DNA of 64,000 nt from JBBROS01 sp965213845 (lineage in GTDB: Bacteria; Pseudomonadota; Alphaproteobacteria; Acetobacterales; Acetobacteraceae): positions 1,302,001 to 1,366,000 of the forward strand of contig CBDCAI010000004.1 in assembly GCA_965213845.1 (NCBI GenBank). The letters run 5' to 3'. Under the pieces are notes generated by a model. The model made no database searches, was not told the DNA's origin, and saw only the letters and a program-made list of their open reading frames with translations. This document shows, piece after piece, positions 44,197 to 51,560 of this stretch; positions within the stretch are counted from its first letter, which is position 1; every line of letters starts with the position of its first letter. The position numbers and the translations under genes are program-made.

Positions 44197-45150
44197 ATGA
44201 CCCTTCCCGTGCTCGTCACCCATTCCGGCAAGTTCCACTGCGACGAGGTGTTCGCCTATGCCGTGCTGCGCCTGGCGCTGGGCCTGCACGATGCCGGCAC
44301 GGACCACCGGCTGGTGCGGACCCGGGTGCCGGCCGAGATCGCGGCGGGCACGGTGGTGTGGGACGTGGGCTTCACCTTCGACCCGGCGGCGCGCCGCTTC
44401 GACCATCACCAGCGCGGGGCCCCGGTGCGCGAGGACGGCACGCCGTTCTCCTCGGCCGGGCTGATCTGGCAGGTGTACGGGGTTCAGGCGGTCGCGGCGC
44501 TGCTGGGGGCGGCGCCCGATGGGGGTTCGGTCGGTTTCGCCGAGCCGATCGCGCGGGAGATCGAGAAGACGGTGGTGCGGCGGATCGACGAGATCGACAA
44601 CGGCACCGGCCCTGCCGAGCGGGAGGCGCTGGGGCTGGCCTCGTTGATCGGCGACTGCAACCCGAGCTGGGACGACAGGACATCGAGCGGTGCCGGGGCG
44701 GGCGATGCCGGGTTCCTGGAAGCGGCGGCGCTGGCCGGTTCCGTGCTGCGGCGCCGGGTGGAGGCGGTGCGGGCGCGCATGGCGGCCGAGGCGCTGGTGG
44801 TGGCGGCGCATGCGGCGGGCGACGATCCGCGCCTGCTGGTGCTGGAACGGGGCATGCCGTGGAAGAACGCGGTGTTCACCCACGACCTGCCGGTGCTGTT
44901 CACCGTCTCCCCGGCCTCGAACGGCAACTGGATGCTGGACACGATGCCGCCCGAGCCCGGCAGCTTCGCGCAGCGCTTGCCGCTGCCGGCGTCCTGGGCC
45001 GGGCTCGAGGCGGCGGCGCTGGCCGCCGAGACGGGGGTGCCGGACGCCGTGTTCGTGCACCTGCGGCGGTTCGTGGGGGCGGCGAAGTCGCGCGACGGGG
45101 CTGTGGCGATGGCGCGGGCTGCCTTGGCGGCGGCCCCGGCTGCGGCCTGA
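44197..45150 (+). CDS. MYG1 family protein (UPF0160)
   Basis: A 317-residue MYG1/GAMM1-like metal-dependent protein of the DHH-type phosphoesterase fold. In eukaryotes MYG1 is a 3'-5' exonuclease; bacterial roles are less clear. Landmarks are VTHSGKFHCDEVFAYAVL (metal His/Asp near the start), RFDHHQRG (the DHH signature), RIDEIDNGTG and PSWDD. The C-terminal end carries VFVHLRRFVGAAKSRDGAVAMA. The ATG is at 44197; a run of G/C-ending codons starts there. It overlaps nothing and is followed by the folD tail-repeat region. Confidence 0.88.
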   Translation: MTLPVLVTHSGKFHCDEVFAYAVLRLALGLHDAGTDHRLVRTRVPAEIAAGTVVWDVGFTFDPAARRFDHHQRGAPVREDGTPFSSAGLIWQVYGVQAVAALLGAAPDGGSVGFAEPIAREIEKTVVRRIDEIDNGTGPAEREALGLASLIGDCNPSWDDRTSSGAGAGDAGFLEAAALAGSVLRRRVEAVRARMAAEALVVAAHAAGDDPRLLVLERGMPWKNAVFTHDLPVLFTVSPASNGNWMLDTMPPEPGSFAQRLPLPASWAGLEAAALAAETGVPDAVFVHLRRFVGAAKSRDGAVAMARAALAAAPAAA

Positions 45151-45170
45151 CGCGAAGCAGCCGGCCGGGG

Positions 45171-45230
45171 CTCAGGCGCGCTGGGCTCAGGCGCGCTGGG
45201 CTCAGGCGCGCGGGGCTCAGGCGCGCGGGG
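45171..45230 (+). repeat. 15-bp tandem repeat, 4 copies, at the folD 3' end
   Basis: Four copies of CTCAGGCGCGCTGGG (two with CTGGG, two with CGGGG). On the minus strand each copy carries the codons for Arg-Ala followed by TGA, so the true folD stop (45217-45219) is duplicated in phase three more times downstream. This looks like tandem duplication of the gene's end. Confidence 0.9.
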
Positions 45231-46080
45231 CCCGGCGCCGGATTGCGGCGTTGAGCGTGTTCTCCAGCAGGCAGGCGATGGTCATGGGGCCGACGCCGCC
45301 CGGGACCGGGGTGATGGCGCCGGCGGTGGCGGCGCACTCGGCATAGGCGCAGTCGCCTACCAGGCGGCCGTCGGGCAGGCGGTTGATGCCGACGTCGATG
45401 ACGGCCGCGCCCGGGTTCACCCAGGCGCCGCGGACCATCTCGGGCTGGCCCACGGCGGCGACCAGGATGTCGGCGCGGCGGCACTCGCCGGCGGGGTCGC
45501 GCGTCCGCGAATGCACGATGGTGACGGTGGCGTCGGCAGCGAGCAGCAGGGCGGCCATGGGCTTGCCGACGATGGCGGAGCGGCCGAGCACGACGGCGCG
45601 GGCGCCGCGCAGCGGGACCTCGGCTGCGGCGAGCAGCTTCATGACCCCTGTGGGCGTGCAGGGGGCCAGCACCGGGAGCCCGTCGAGCAGGCGGCCGACG
45701 TTGATGGGGTGGAAGCCGTCGACGTCCTTGGCCGGGTCGATCGCCTCGATCACGGCGCGGGGCGCGATGCCCTGGGGCAGCGGCAGCTGGACGAGGATGC
45801 CGTCGACGTTGGGGTCGCGGTTCAGCCGGTCGATGGTGGCCAGCAGCTCCACCTGCGTCGTGGTGTCGGGCAGGCGGATGGTCTGGGCGCGCAGCCCGGC
45901 CTCCTGCGCCGCACGGTCCTTGTTGCGGACATAGACGGCGCTGGCGGGGTTGTCGCCCACCAGCACGACCACGAGGCCGGGGACGAAGGGCAACGACGCG
46001 ACGCGGGCGGCAACGGAGGCCCGCAGGCTGGCGGCGACTGCCTTGCCATCGATGATGCGGGCACTCATGGGGGCGCTCAT
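45217..46080 (-). CDS. folD: Bifunctional methylenetetrahydrofolate dehydrogenase/cyclohydrolase
   Basis: FolD interconverts methylene-, methenyl- and formyl-tetrahydrofolate in one-carbon metabolism. The 287-residue product has VGDNPASAVYVRNKDRAAQE (catalytic Tyr/Lys), GILVQLPLPQGI, the PCTPTGVMKLL block, the VVLGRSAIVGKP nucleotide loop and the final GGVGPMTIACLLENT. Two start codons 12 bp apart (46080 and 46068) lie in a near-perfect duplication of ATGAGCGCCCCC; the second would be the more typical start. The gene follows the YggT gene after 7 bp. Confidence 0.94.
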   Translation of the reverse strand: MSAPMSARIIDGKAVAASLRASVAARVASLPFVPGLVVVLVGDNPASAVYVRNKDRAAQEAGLRAQTIRLPDTTTQVELLATIDRLNRDPNVDGILVQLPLPQGIAPRAVIEAIDPAKDVDGFHPINVGRLLDGLPVLAPCTPTGVMKLLAAAEVPLRGARAVVLGRSAIVGKPMAALLLAADATVTIVHSRTRDPAGECRRADILVAAVGQPEMVRGAWVNPGAAVIDVGINRLPDGRLVGDCAYAECAATAGAITPVPGGVGPMTIACLLENTLNAAIRRRAPRA

Positions 46081-46087
46081 GGGGGAG

Positions 46088-46402
46088 CTAGAACAGCGAC
46101 CAGGTGCCGGTGGCCAGCCCGGTATAGACGGTGAACAGCAGCGGGCGCGCGACGTACTGCAGCAGCAGGATGACCACGATCGGGCTGACGTCGATGTTGC
46201 CGAAGGTGGGCAGGGCGTTGCGGACCGGCCGCAGGATCGGCTCCGTCACGCGATACAGGAAGTCGCCGATGGTCCAGACCAGGCGGTTGCGGGTGTCGAG
46301 CACGCCGAAGCTGGCGAGCATGCTGAACACGGCAGCCAGGATCAGCGCCCACACGAACAGGCCGATCACGGCGTTCAGCAGCTGGAAGATGCCTGAGATC
46401 AA
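46088..46402 (-). CDS. YggT family membrane protein
   Basis: A 104-residue inner-membrane protein with two hydrophobic helices (LLNAVIGLFVWALILAAVF and VSPIVVILLLQYVARPLLF). Between them lies the conserved stretch LYRVTEPILRPVRNALP (the YggT motif). The family is linked to osmotic tolerance and to a membrane step in several bacteria, but the mechanism is not settled. It is upstream of folD in the same transcription unit. Confidence 0.9.
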   Translation of the reverse strand: MISGIFQLLNAVIGLFVWALILAAVFSMLASFGVLDTRNRLVWTIGDFLYRVTEPILRPVRNALPTFGNIDVSPIVVILLLQYVARPLLFTVYTGLATGTWSLF

Positions 46403-46583
46403 CGAAACGACTCCTACGAGGGCGCTGACGCTGGATGCCGCCCTGATCGGTTCAGGGGGCGGTCCAGGATGCCGATGAACGACCGAATGTGTTGCCCGGA
46501 CCGGAGTCGCAAGCGCGATTCCGGCCCGGGCGACGCTGGTCTAGCCATGCGGGCCGCGTGGTGCAACCGGCAGCGATGCGGGG

Positions 46584-46612
46584 TTGACGAAGGGGGTCGG
46601 GATCAGCATTGT
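46584..46612 (+). promoter_or_regulatory. Candidate promoter for tRNA-Ala
   Basis: TTGACG (46584-46589), a 17-base spacer and CATTGT (46607-46612) lie 29 bp upstream of the tRNA gene on the same strand. The -35 is good and the -10 is weak. Confidence 0.4.
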
Positions 46613-46640
46613 CCGGCCCCTGCCCGATCCGCAGCCGGTC

Positions 46641-46716
46641 GGGGCTGTAGCTCAGTTGGGAGAGCGCCTCGTTCGCAATGAGGAGGTCAGCGGTTCGATC
46701 CCGCTCAGCTCCACCA
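46641..46716 (+). tRNA. tRNA-Ala (anticodon CGC)
   Basis: The 76-nt sequence folds as a standard cloverleaf. The acceptor pairs GGGGCTG with CAGCTCC, the D arm contains AGCTCAGTTGGGAGAGC, and the anticodon loop TTCGCAA gives anticodon CGC (decodes GCG). The T arm is AGCGGTTCGATCCCGCT, and the CCA end is encoded. It stands alone between yggT and lrgB. Confidence 0.95.
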
Positions 46717-46738
46717 CCCTGCGGCTGGTGAGTGGCAT

Positions 46739-47464
46739 TCACGACAGAGCGTGCCACAGGTGCACGAGGGCCGGGGCGAGGATGGCCGTGACGAGGCCGT
46801 TCAGCGCGAGGCCGAGGCCGGCGAAGGTGCCGGCGAGGGCGTCGACCTGGAAGGCGCGGGCGGTGCCGATGCCGTGGCTGGCGACGCCAGCGGCGAGGCC
46901 GCGGGCGGCGTAGTCGCGCAGGCCCAACAGGTTCATCAGCGGCGTGACGATGACGGCCCCGGTGATCCCGGTCAGGATCACGAGGACGGCGGTCAGTGCG
47001 GGGGCTCCGCCGATCTGTTCGGCGATTGCCATCGCGATGGGGGTGGTGACCGATTTGGGGGCCAGCGACAGCAGCGTGGTGCGGGATGCGCCGAGCATGG
47101 CGCCGACGGCCACGGCGGTGACGATGGCGGTGAGGGAGCCGGCGACGACGGCGGCGAGCATGGGCAGCAGCAGGCGCTTGAGGTCGGCGGCCTTTGCGGC
47201 GAGGGGGACGGCCAGCGCGACGGTGGCCGGGCCCAGCATGAAGTGGACGAACTGCGCGCCGTCGAAATAGGTGGCGTACGGGGTGTCGCTGATGCGGAGC
47301 GCCAGGACCAGCAGCACCACGGCGATCAGCACGGGGTTGACCAGCGGATGGCGGCCCAACCGTCGCTGCAGCTGGTCGGCTGCGAGATAGGCGGCGAGCG
47401 TCGCGGTCAGCCACAGGAGCGGCGAGGTCCGAAGATAGACCCAGAGGGTGACGACGCCCTGCAT
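46739..47464 (-). CDS. lrgB: LrgB family murein-hydrolase-export regulator
   Basis: A 241-residue membrane protein with seven or so hydrophobic segments. It contains the LrgB hallmarks LGPATVALAVPLAA, LAPKSVTTPIAMAIAEQIGG (the highly conserved SVTTP motif) and ASHGIGTARAFQ. LrgB works with LrgA in the holin-like CidAB/LrgAB systems that modulate autolysis and carboxylate transport. It follows lrgA by 46 bp, with an 18-bp duplication between the two. Confidence 0.9.
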   Translation of the reverse strand: MQGVVTLWVYLRTSPLLWLTATLAAYLAADQLQRRLGRHPLVNPVLIAVVLLVLALRISDTPYATYFDGAQFVHFMLGPATVALAVPLAAKAADLKRLLLPMLAAVVAGSLTAIVTAVAVGAMLGASRTTLLSLAPKSVTTPIAMAIAEQIGGAPALTAVLVILTGITGAVIVTPLMNLLGLRDYAARGLAAGVASHGIGTARAFQVDALAGTFAGLGLALNGLVTAILAPALVHLWHALS

Positions 47465-47500
47465 CAGATCGGAGCCGTCGGGCAGATCGGAGCCGTCGGG
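47465..47500 (+). repeat. 18-bp direct duplication between lrgA and lrgB
   Basis: Two perfect head-to-tail copies of CAGATCGGAGCCGTCGGG occupy nearly the whole gap, immediately upstream of the lrgB start codon. They could affect the ribosome site of lrgB. Confidence 0.85.
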
Positions 47501-47510
47501 CCGCGGGCCC

Positions 47511-47867
47511 TCACGTGCCAGCCCTGGCGCCGAGCAGCCGGACGACGCCGCGGAACGTCAGCGCTGTCACGACCAGCGAGGCGAACGTGGACACCAGGAT
47601 GGCGGCGGCGATCGCCACGCCCTCGGTGGCGAGCAGGGGCAGGACCTGGACGACCCCCACGGCGGCCGGGATGAACAGCAGGGACAGGTTGGACAGCAGC
47701 GCGCCGGCGACCGGGGCCGTCACGTCGTGCAGGCAGGGGCGCCACAGCAGCAGCAGCGCCAGCAGGACAAGGCCGAGCACGGGTCCGGGGATGCTGAGGC
47801 CGAGCCCCCGCGCCAGGGCCTCGCCGGTCAATTGGCAGGCGAGCAGCAGCAGCAGGCCATGGAGCAT
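47511..47867 (-). CDS. lrgA: LrgA/CidA family holin-like protein
   Basis: A 118-residue, four-helix membrane protein with the LrgA core (CQLTGEALARGLGLSIPGPVLGLVLLALLLLW) and the LSLLFIPAAVGVVQVLPLLATEG block. It is the partner of LrgB and the upstream gene of this small unit. The ATG at 47867 is placed directly before the first helix. Confidence 0.9.
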   Translation of the reverse strand: MLHGLLLLLACQLTGEALARGLGLSIPGPVLGLVLLALLLLWRPCLHDVTAPVAGALLSNLSLLFIPAAVGVVQVLPLLATEGVAIAAAILVSTFASLVVTALTFRGVVRLLGARAGT

Positions 47868-47933
47868 CGTGCGGGATCGTCCTTCCGGGGAGGGACGAGG
47901 CTGCCGTCCGCGCGCGGCGATGTCGAGCGGGCA

Positions 47934-49142
47934 TCAGCGGCCGCGCGCGGCCCCGCGGCCGGGCGGGTCGATCCGGCCCGGCTGGATCGCCTCGCCCTGC
48001 ATCAGCCCGATGCCGGCGGCCCGGCCCCAGCGCAGCGCGGCGTCGGTGTCGGCGCGGGCCAGGATCCAGCGGGCGGTGCCGGCCTGCAGGGCTGCCGGGT
48101 CCATGCCGGCGACGGTGGCGGACCAGCGCAGCTCCACATAGTCGAGCTCGAGCGCCGCGAGGTCGAGCAGCGGCAGCAGCGGCGGGGTGAGGCCGCGGAG
48201 CAGGATGCGGTGTCCGCGGGCGCGGGCGAAGGCGCGGGCGAAGCGGAAGGCCGGGATGTCGGCCATGATGTCCGCCGGATGCAGGTTGAGGATGGTGTGG
48301 CCGCGGAGCCGGGCCGGCAGGGCGGCGTCGAAGCGCTGGAACTCGGGCGAGAGCACGCCGCCGACGTTCAGGTCGAGCGCGAAGGGCCCGGCATCGCGCA
48401 GCTCGGCCGTGGCCGACAGCAGCGAGAGCATGCGCCGGTCGAGCACCCGGGTCAGGCGGCGGAACAGCCAGGGGTCGGCCTGGGCGTTGCGGCCGGGGCA
48501 CAGCTCGGCCGTCAGCTCGGGGATCGAGAGGAACCGCGTCTCCCAGGCGAGATCGAGGCTGGTGGTGTTGAGGCGGCAGACGCTGCGGCGGCGGACGAAG
48601 CGGGCGACGCTTGCGGTGGCGAGGCGGCCCTCGATCGCCTCCAGCACCGGCAGGTCGAGCGCGGTGGGGGGCTCGGGCGCCCGGTGGTCCAGGTCGTGCC
48701 CGGTGTCGTCGGGGTCGGCGGTGTGGGTGCCGTGGGCGGGGGCGGCGGCCAGGGCGATCAGGATCGCGCCGTCCTTCGGCAGGTCGAACAGCCGGGCCAG
48801 CTCGGGCATGGCGGGGGCGTCGAGCGGTGCGTCGAGCAGGAGGTGTTCGAGCGCGTCGAGCGCCTTGTGCATGCGGGTCGCCGCGTCGCCACGCCAGCTG
48901 ATGGCCATGCGGCCATGCGGCAGCTCGTGCCGGCGGGCGCGGTCGGCACCGGTCAGCGGTTCCAGGGCTTCGTGCGCGAGGCGCAGGTGGTGCGGGCGGG
49001 ACAGGCGGGGCGGCAGCAGGTCTGCCCGCAGCAGCAGGACGCGGCGGCCCACGCCGGACACGGCGCAATCCCGCACCAGGCTGGTCAGTTCCAGCATCCC
49101 CGGGGCAGGCTCGGTCGCCGTCGTGACGCCGCGGCCGGTCAT
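47934..49142 (-). CDS. Degenerate GGDEF-EAL-like protein, cytoplasmic
   Basis: A 402-residue protein whose order of blocks follows the EAL phosphodiesterase fold but without its catalytic residues. It has WETRFLSI in place of E-A-L-L-R, DPWLFRRLTRVLDRRML, FALDLNVGGVLSPEFQRF (N-x-S strand), TILNLHPADIMAD in place of the E-x-T-E strand, GHRILLRGLTP in place of D-D-F-G, and GIGLMQGEAIQP at the QG end. Residues ~40-110 with HGRMAISWRGDAATRM may be an eroded GGDEF domain. The ATG overlaps the upstream relative by ATGA. It probably binds a nucleotide or a protein partner rather than cleaving c-di-GMP. Family assignment is by pattern only. Confidence 0.65.
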   Translation of the reverse strand: MTGRGVTTATEPAPGMLELTSLVRDCAVSGVGRRVLLLRADLLPPRLSRPHHLRLAHEALEPLTGADRARRHELPHGRMAISWRGDAATRMHKALDALEHLLLDAPLDAPAMPELARLFDLPKDGAILIALAAAPAHGTHTADPDDTGHDLDHRAPEPPTALDLPVLEAIEGRLATASVARFVRRRSVCRLNTTSLDLAWETRFLSIPELTAELCPGRNAQADPWLFRRLTRVLDRRMLSLLSATAELRDAGPFALDLNVGGVLSPEFQRFDAALPARLRGHTILNLHPADIMADIPAFRFARAFARARGHRILLRGLTPPLLPLLDLAALELDYVELRWSATVAGMDPAALQAGTARWILARADTDAALRWGRAAGIGLMQGEAIQPGRIDPPGRGAARGR

Positions 49143-50698
49143 GCGGCGATGCGGGGCCGGTCGGCCGGGGTGGCGGTCCGTTCGGGCGGGGCCGCGAGCC
49201 CGGCCGGCGCCGCCTGGTCCAGCAGGGGGGTGTTGCGGCAGCCGGCGCGGCCGGCCGGGCCGGTGGCGGAGGCGCGTTCCTGGCATTGGCGCAGGGTGCA
49301 GGCGGCCGGGCCGGGCCGGGTGACGGCGGGCCGGATGATGGTGGGCCGGGTTAGGGTGGGCTGGGCGGCGGCGGGCTGGGCGGCGGCGGGGCGGCCGTGC
49401 GGGCAGGCGCGCAGCCGTGCGGCGGCGAGCATGGTGTCGACGTAACGGCCCTGAAACCGCAGGATGCCGTGTTTAAGGCCCCAGGCGACCGCGGCCTCGT
49501 CTTCCACGCGGTGCAGCACGAGGCGCTGGGGGCCGATGGCGGCCAGGGCGGTCCGCAGCCGCGCCTGTTCCGCGGGGCCGGACGTGGCGATGGCGGGCGA
49601 CCAGCTGAGTTTCAGCAAGGCGGGCTGGAGCACGGCGGGGGCCGTGAGAGCCGCCGCCTGGTGGGTCAGCCCGTCCAGGACGAGGTGCATGCCGGACAGC
49701 AGCAGCCGCTCGCGCGCCAGGACGAAGGCCTTGATGTCGACGAAGGCCTCCATGAACGGGACCTCGACGCCGATTCGCAATCCGCCTGCGACCGCGGCGC
49801 GGCAGGTGTCGGCAAAGGCGGCGAAACCTGCGGAGAGGATGCCGGGGACGGTCATGTTCACGTGCAGCGCGGCCCGGCCGAGGTTGCCGGACAGCGCGCC
49901 CGTGTGCGGCACGTCGGTCCGCAGCTCGTTCAGCATGCGGTGGTCCAGCCTTGTGGCCAGGTGGTTGAACAGGAAGGGGTCGGCGGCGGCCTGGATGGCG
50001 GAACCCTGGATGCTGGAAACCTGGCCGGCGGCGGCGATCCGCGCCTCCAGCACGGCGGTGGAGATCGCGACCTCGCGGAACAGGGGGACCAGGGGGGACG
50101 CCGCGCCCGGGCGCAGCAGCACGGCGGTCTGCCGGTGCATGAGGTCAGACAGGGCGCCGGTCTGGACCACGGCGTCCATGGCGGCGACGGCGCCGGTGCC
50201 GGCCTGCGGCTCCGGCCCGCGGGGGGATCGGTCCTGGATGGGCGTGTGCTGGGTGTCCCGCTCGTGCACGCGGGTGCGGAGGTAGTCCAGCGCCGGGGCG
50301 GCGGCCTGGGGCAGGGACCAGGTGGTCAGCAGGGCGTCCATCGAGGGGCCGTCGGCCTGGAACAGCCGGGCGAGCACGGTGCCGATCGCGAGGCCCTCGT
50401 CGGCGGGCCGGAACAGCAGCGCGAGATCGCCGTTGGCGAGCAGGAACAGCTGCCCGCTGCCGCGCGCGGCAGCGTCGTCCAGCACGGCGGCGGCGACCCG
50501 GCGGTGATGCACCCGGGCGCCGGGCGGCGGGATGGCCGACAGATGCAGGGCGAGCAGCGCCCAGCCCACCAGGCGGCCCTTCGGCGCCCGCAGGATGCGC
50601 TCCACCCCGTCCAGCAGCTGCCGCTCGGCCTGCTGCCCCGTCGCCTGGACGGTCCGGGGGGGCGTGTCCCGGGCGTGGGTTGCCTGATCCTCGTGCAA
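49139..50698 (-). CDS. Degenerate GGDEF-EAL-like protein with Cys-containing tail
   Basis: A 519-residue relative of the next gene. Residues ~80-125 (QLFLLANGDLALLFRPADEG) look like an eroded GGDEF. Residues ~220-440 match an EAL fold: DPFLFNHLATRLDHRMLNEL, LHVNMTVPGILSAGFAAF, RLVLHRVEDEAAVAWGLKHG and ILRFQGRYVD, again without the catalytic acids. The C-terminal ~90 residues contain a 15-bp-repeat-encoded P-x3-Q/R stretch and four cysteines (ACPHGR, CTLRQC, GCRN). It is first in the pair, divergent from the phosphatase gene. Role unknown; a scaffold or receptor is likely. Confidence 0.65.
   Translation of the reverse strand: MHEDQATHARDTPPRTVQATGQQAERQLLDGVERILRAPKGRLVGWALLALHLSAIPPPGARVHHRRVAAAVLDDAAARGSGQLFLLANGDLALLFRPADEGLAIGTVLARLFQADGPSMDALLTTWSLPQAAAPALDYLRTRVHERDTQHTPIQDRSPRGPEPQAGTGAVAAMDAVVQTGALSDLMHRQTAVLLRPGAASPLVPLFREVAISTAVLEARIAAAGQVSSIQGSAIQAAADPFLFNHLATRLDHRMLNELRTDVPHTGALSGNLGRAALHVNMTVPGILSAGFAAFADTCRAAVAGGLRIGVEVPFMEAFVDIKAFVLARERLLLSGMHLVLDGLTHQAAALTAPAVLQPALLKLSWSPAIATSGPAEQARLRTALAAIGPQRLVLHRVEDEAAVAWGLKHGILRFQGRYVDTMLAAARLRACPHGRPAAAQPAAAQPTLTRPTIIRPAVTRPGPAACTLRQCQERASATGPAGRAGCRNTPLLDQAAPAGLAAPPERTATPADRPRIAA
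49315..49389 (+). repeat. 15-bp tandem repeat, 5 imperfect copies, in the EAL-like gene tail
   Basis: Five head-to-tail units starting GCCGGGTGACGGCGG and ending with two identical GCTGGGCGGCGGCGG copies. On the minus strand they code for Pro-Ala-Ala-Ala-Gln, Pro-Ala-Ala-Ala-Gln, Pro-Thr-Leu-Thr-Arg, Pro-Thr-Ile-Ile-Arg and Pro-Ala-Val-Thr-Arg. Confidence 0.88.
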
Positions 50699-50755
50699 GC
50701 GGTTCAGTGTCCTCGTCCCGGGGGGTTGGGAAGTGGGGAGTGTGACAGGCCGATC

Positions 50756-51502
50756 ATGGAGAACCCGTTAACGCATACACTGGCCGACACGCCGCTTCTT
50801 GCGCCGGGGCGGCGGGTCTATGCCGTCGGCGACGTGCACGGCCATCGCGACAAGCTGGCCGCCATCCATGCCCGCATCCGCGCCGACCTTGTCGCGCGCC
50901 CGGTCGCGGAGCCGCTGCTGGTGCATTTGGGCGACCTCATCGACCGCGGGCCGGATTCGGCCGGGTGCCTGGCCCTGCTGGCGAGCGGCCCGCCGCTGCG
51001 GGGCGTGCCGACCGTCACGCTGATGGGCAACCATGAATGGATGATGCTGGAGGCGCTGACCAGCGGCGGGTTCGAGCAGGCGGACCGCTGGCTGGACAAC
51101 GGCGGGGCGGAGACGCTCGCCAGCTGGGGGCTGAAGTCCACCAGCCGGCCGAAGGAGTGGCTGGCCGCCATCCCGCCCCGGCACCTGGTGTTCCTGCGGG
51201 ACCTCGCGACGCATCACGTGGTGGACGACTACCTGTTCGTGCACGCGGGCGTGCGGCCCGGCGTGCCGCTGGCGGCGCAGCGCACGAGCGACCTGCTGTG
51301 GATCCGCGACAGCTTCCTGCGGTGGGACGGGATCATGCTGCCCGAGGCGCCGCGCCGCATGGTGGTGCACGGCCACACGCCGGCGCCGGAGCCGGAGCTG
51401 AGGGGCAACCGCATCGGGCTTGACACCGGGGCGGGGAAGGGGCGCGCGCTGACCTGCGCCGTGTTGCAGGATGCGGAGATCCGGCTGTTCCAGGCCGCCT
51501 GA
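50756..51502 (+). CDS. Calcineurin-like metallophosphoesterase (PPP-type serine/threonine phosphatase)
   Basis: A 248-residue cytoplasmic phosphatase of the ApaH/PphA type. All metal-site motifs are present: YAVGDVHGHRDKL (GD-x-H-G), HLGDLIDRGPDS (GD-x2-DRG), TLMGNHEWM (GNHE), FVHAGVRPG and VVHGHTPAPEPE. The substrate may be a phosphoprotein or a diadenosine polyphosphate; the sequence does not tell. ATG 50756 begins MENPLTHTLAD; no strong ribosome site is seen. It is divergent from the EAL-like pair, with a 57-bp gap, and 58 bp upstream of hldE. Confidence 0.92.
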   Translation: MENPLTHTLADTPLLAPGRRVYAVGDVHGHRDKLAAIHARIRADLVARPVAEPLLVHLGDLIDRGPDSAGCLALLASGPPLRGVPTVTLMGNHEWMMLEALTSGGFEQADRWLDNGGAETLASWGLKSTSRPKEWLAAIPPRHLVFLRDLATHHVVDDYLFVHAGVRPGVPLAAQRTSDLLWIRDSFLRWDGIMLPEAPRRMVVHGHTPAPEPELRGNRIGLDTGAGKGRALTCAVLQDAEIRLFQAA

Positions 51503-51560
51503 TGCTGCGGTGCATCACGCCGTGCTTGCCACATTTGCGACTTACGGCTAGCCCTGTCCG

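Noticed and set aside
45171..45230. Possible CRISPR array
   Set aside because: Units are only 15 bp, directly adjacent and without spacers, and no cas gene is nearby; this is a simple tandem duplication.
46717..46738. Attachment site of an integrated element at the tRNA-Ala 3' end
   Set aside because: No integrase, no repeat of the tRNA end downstream, and lrgB follows immediately in normal context.
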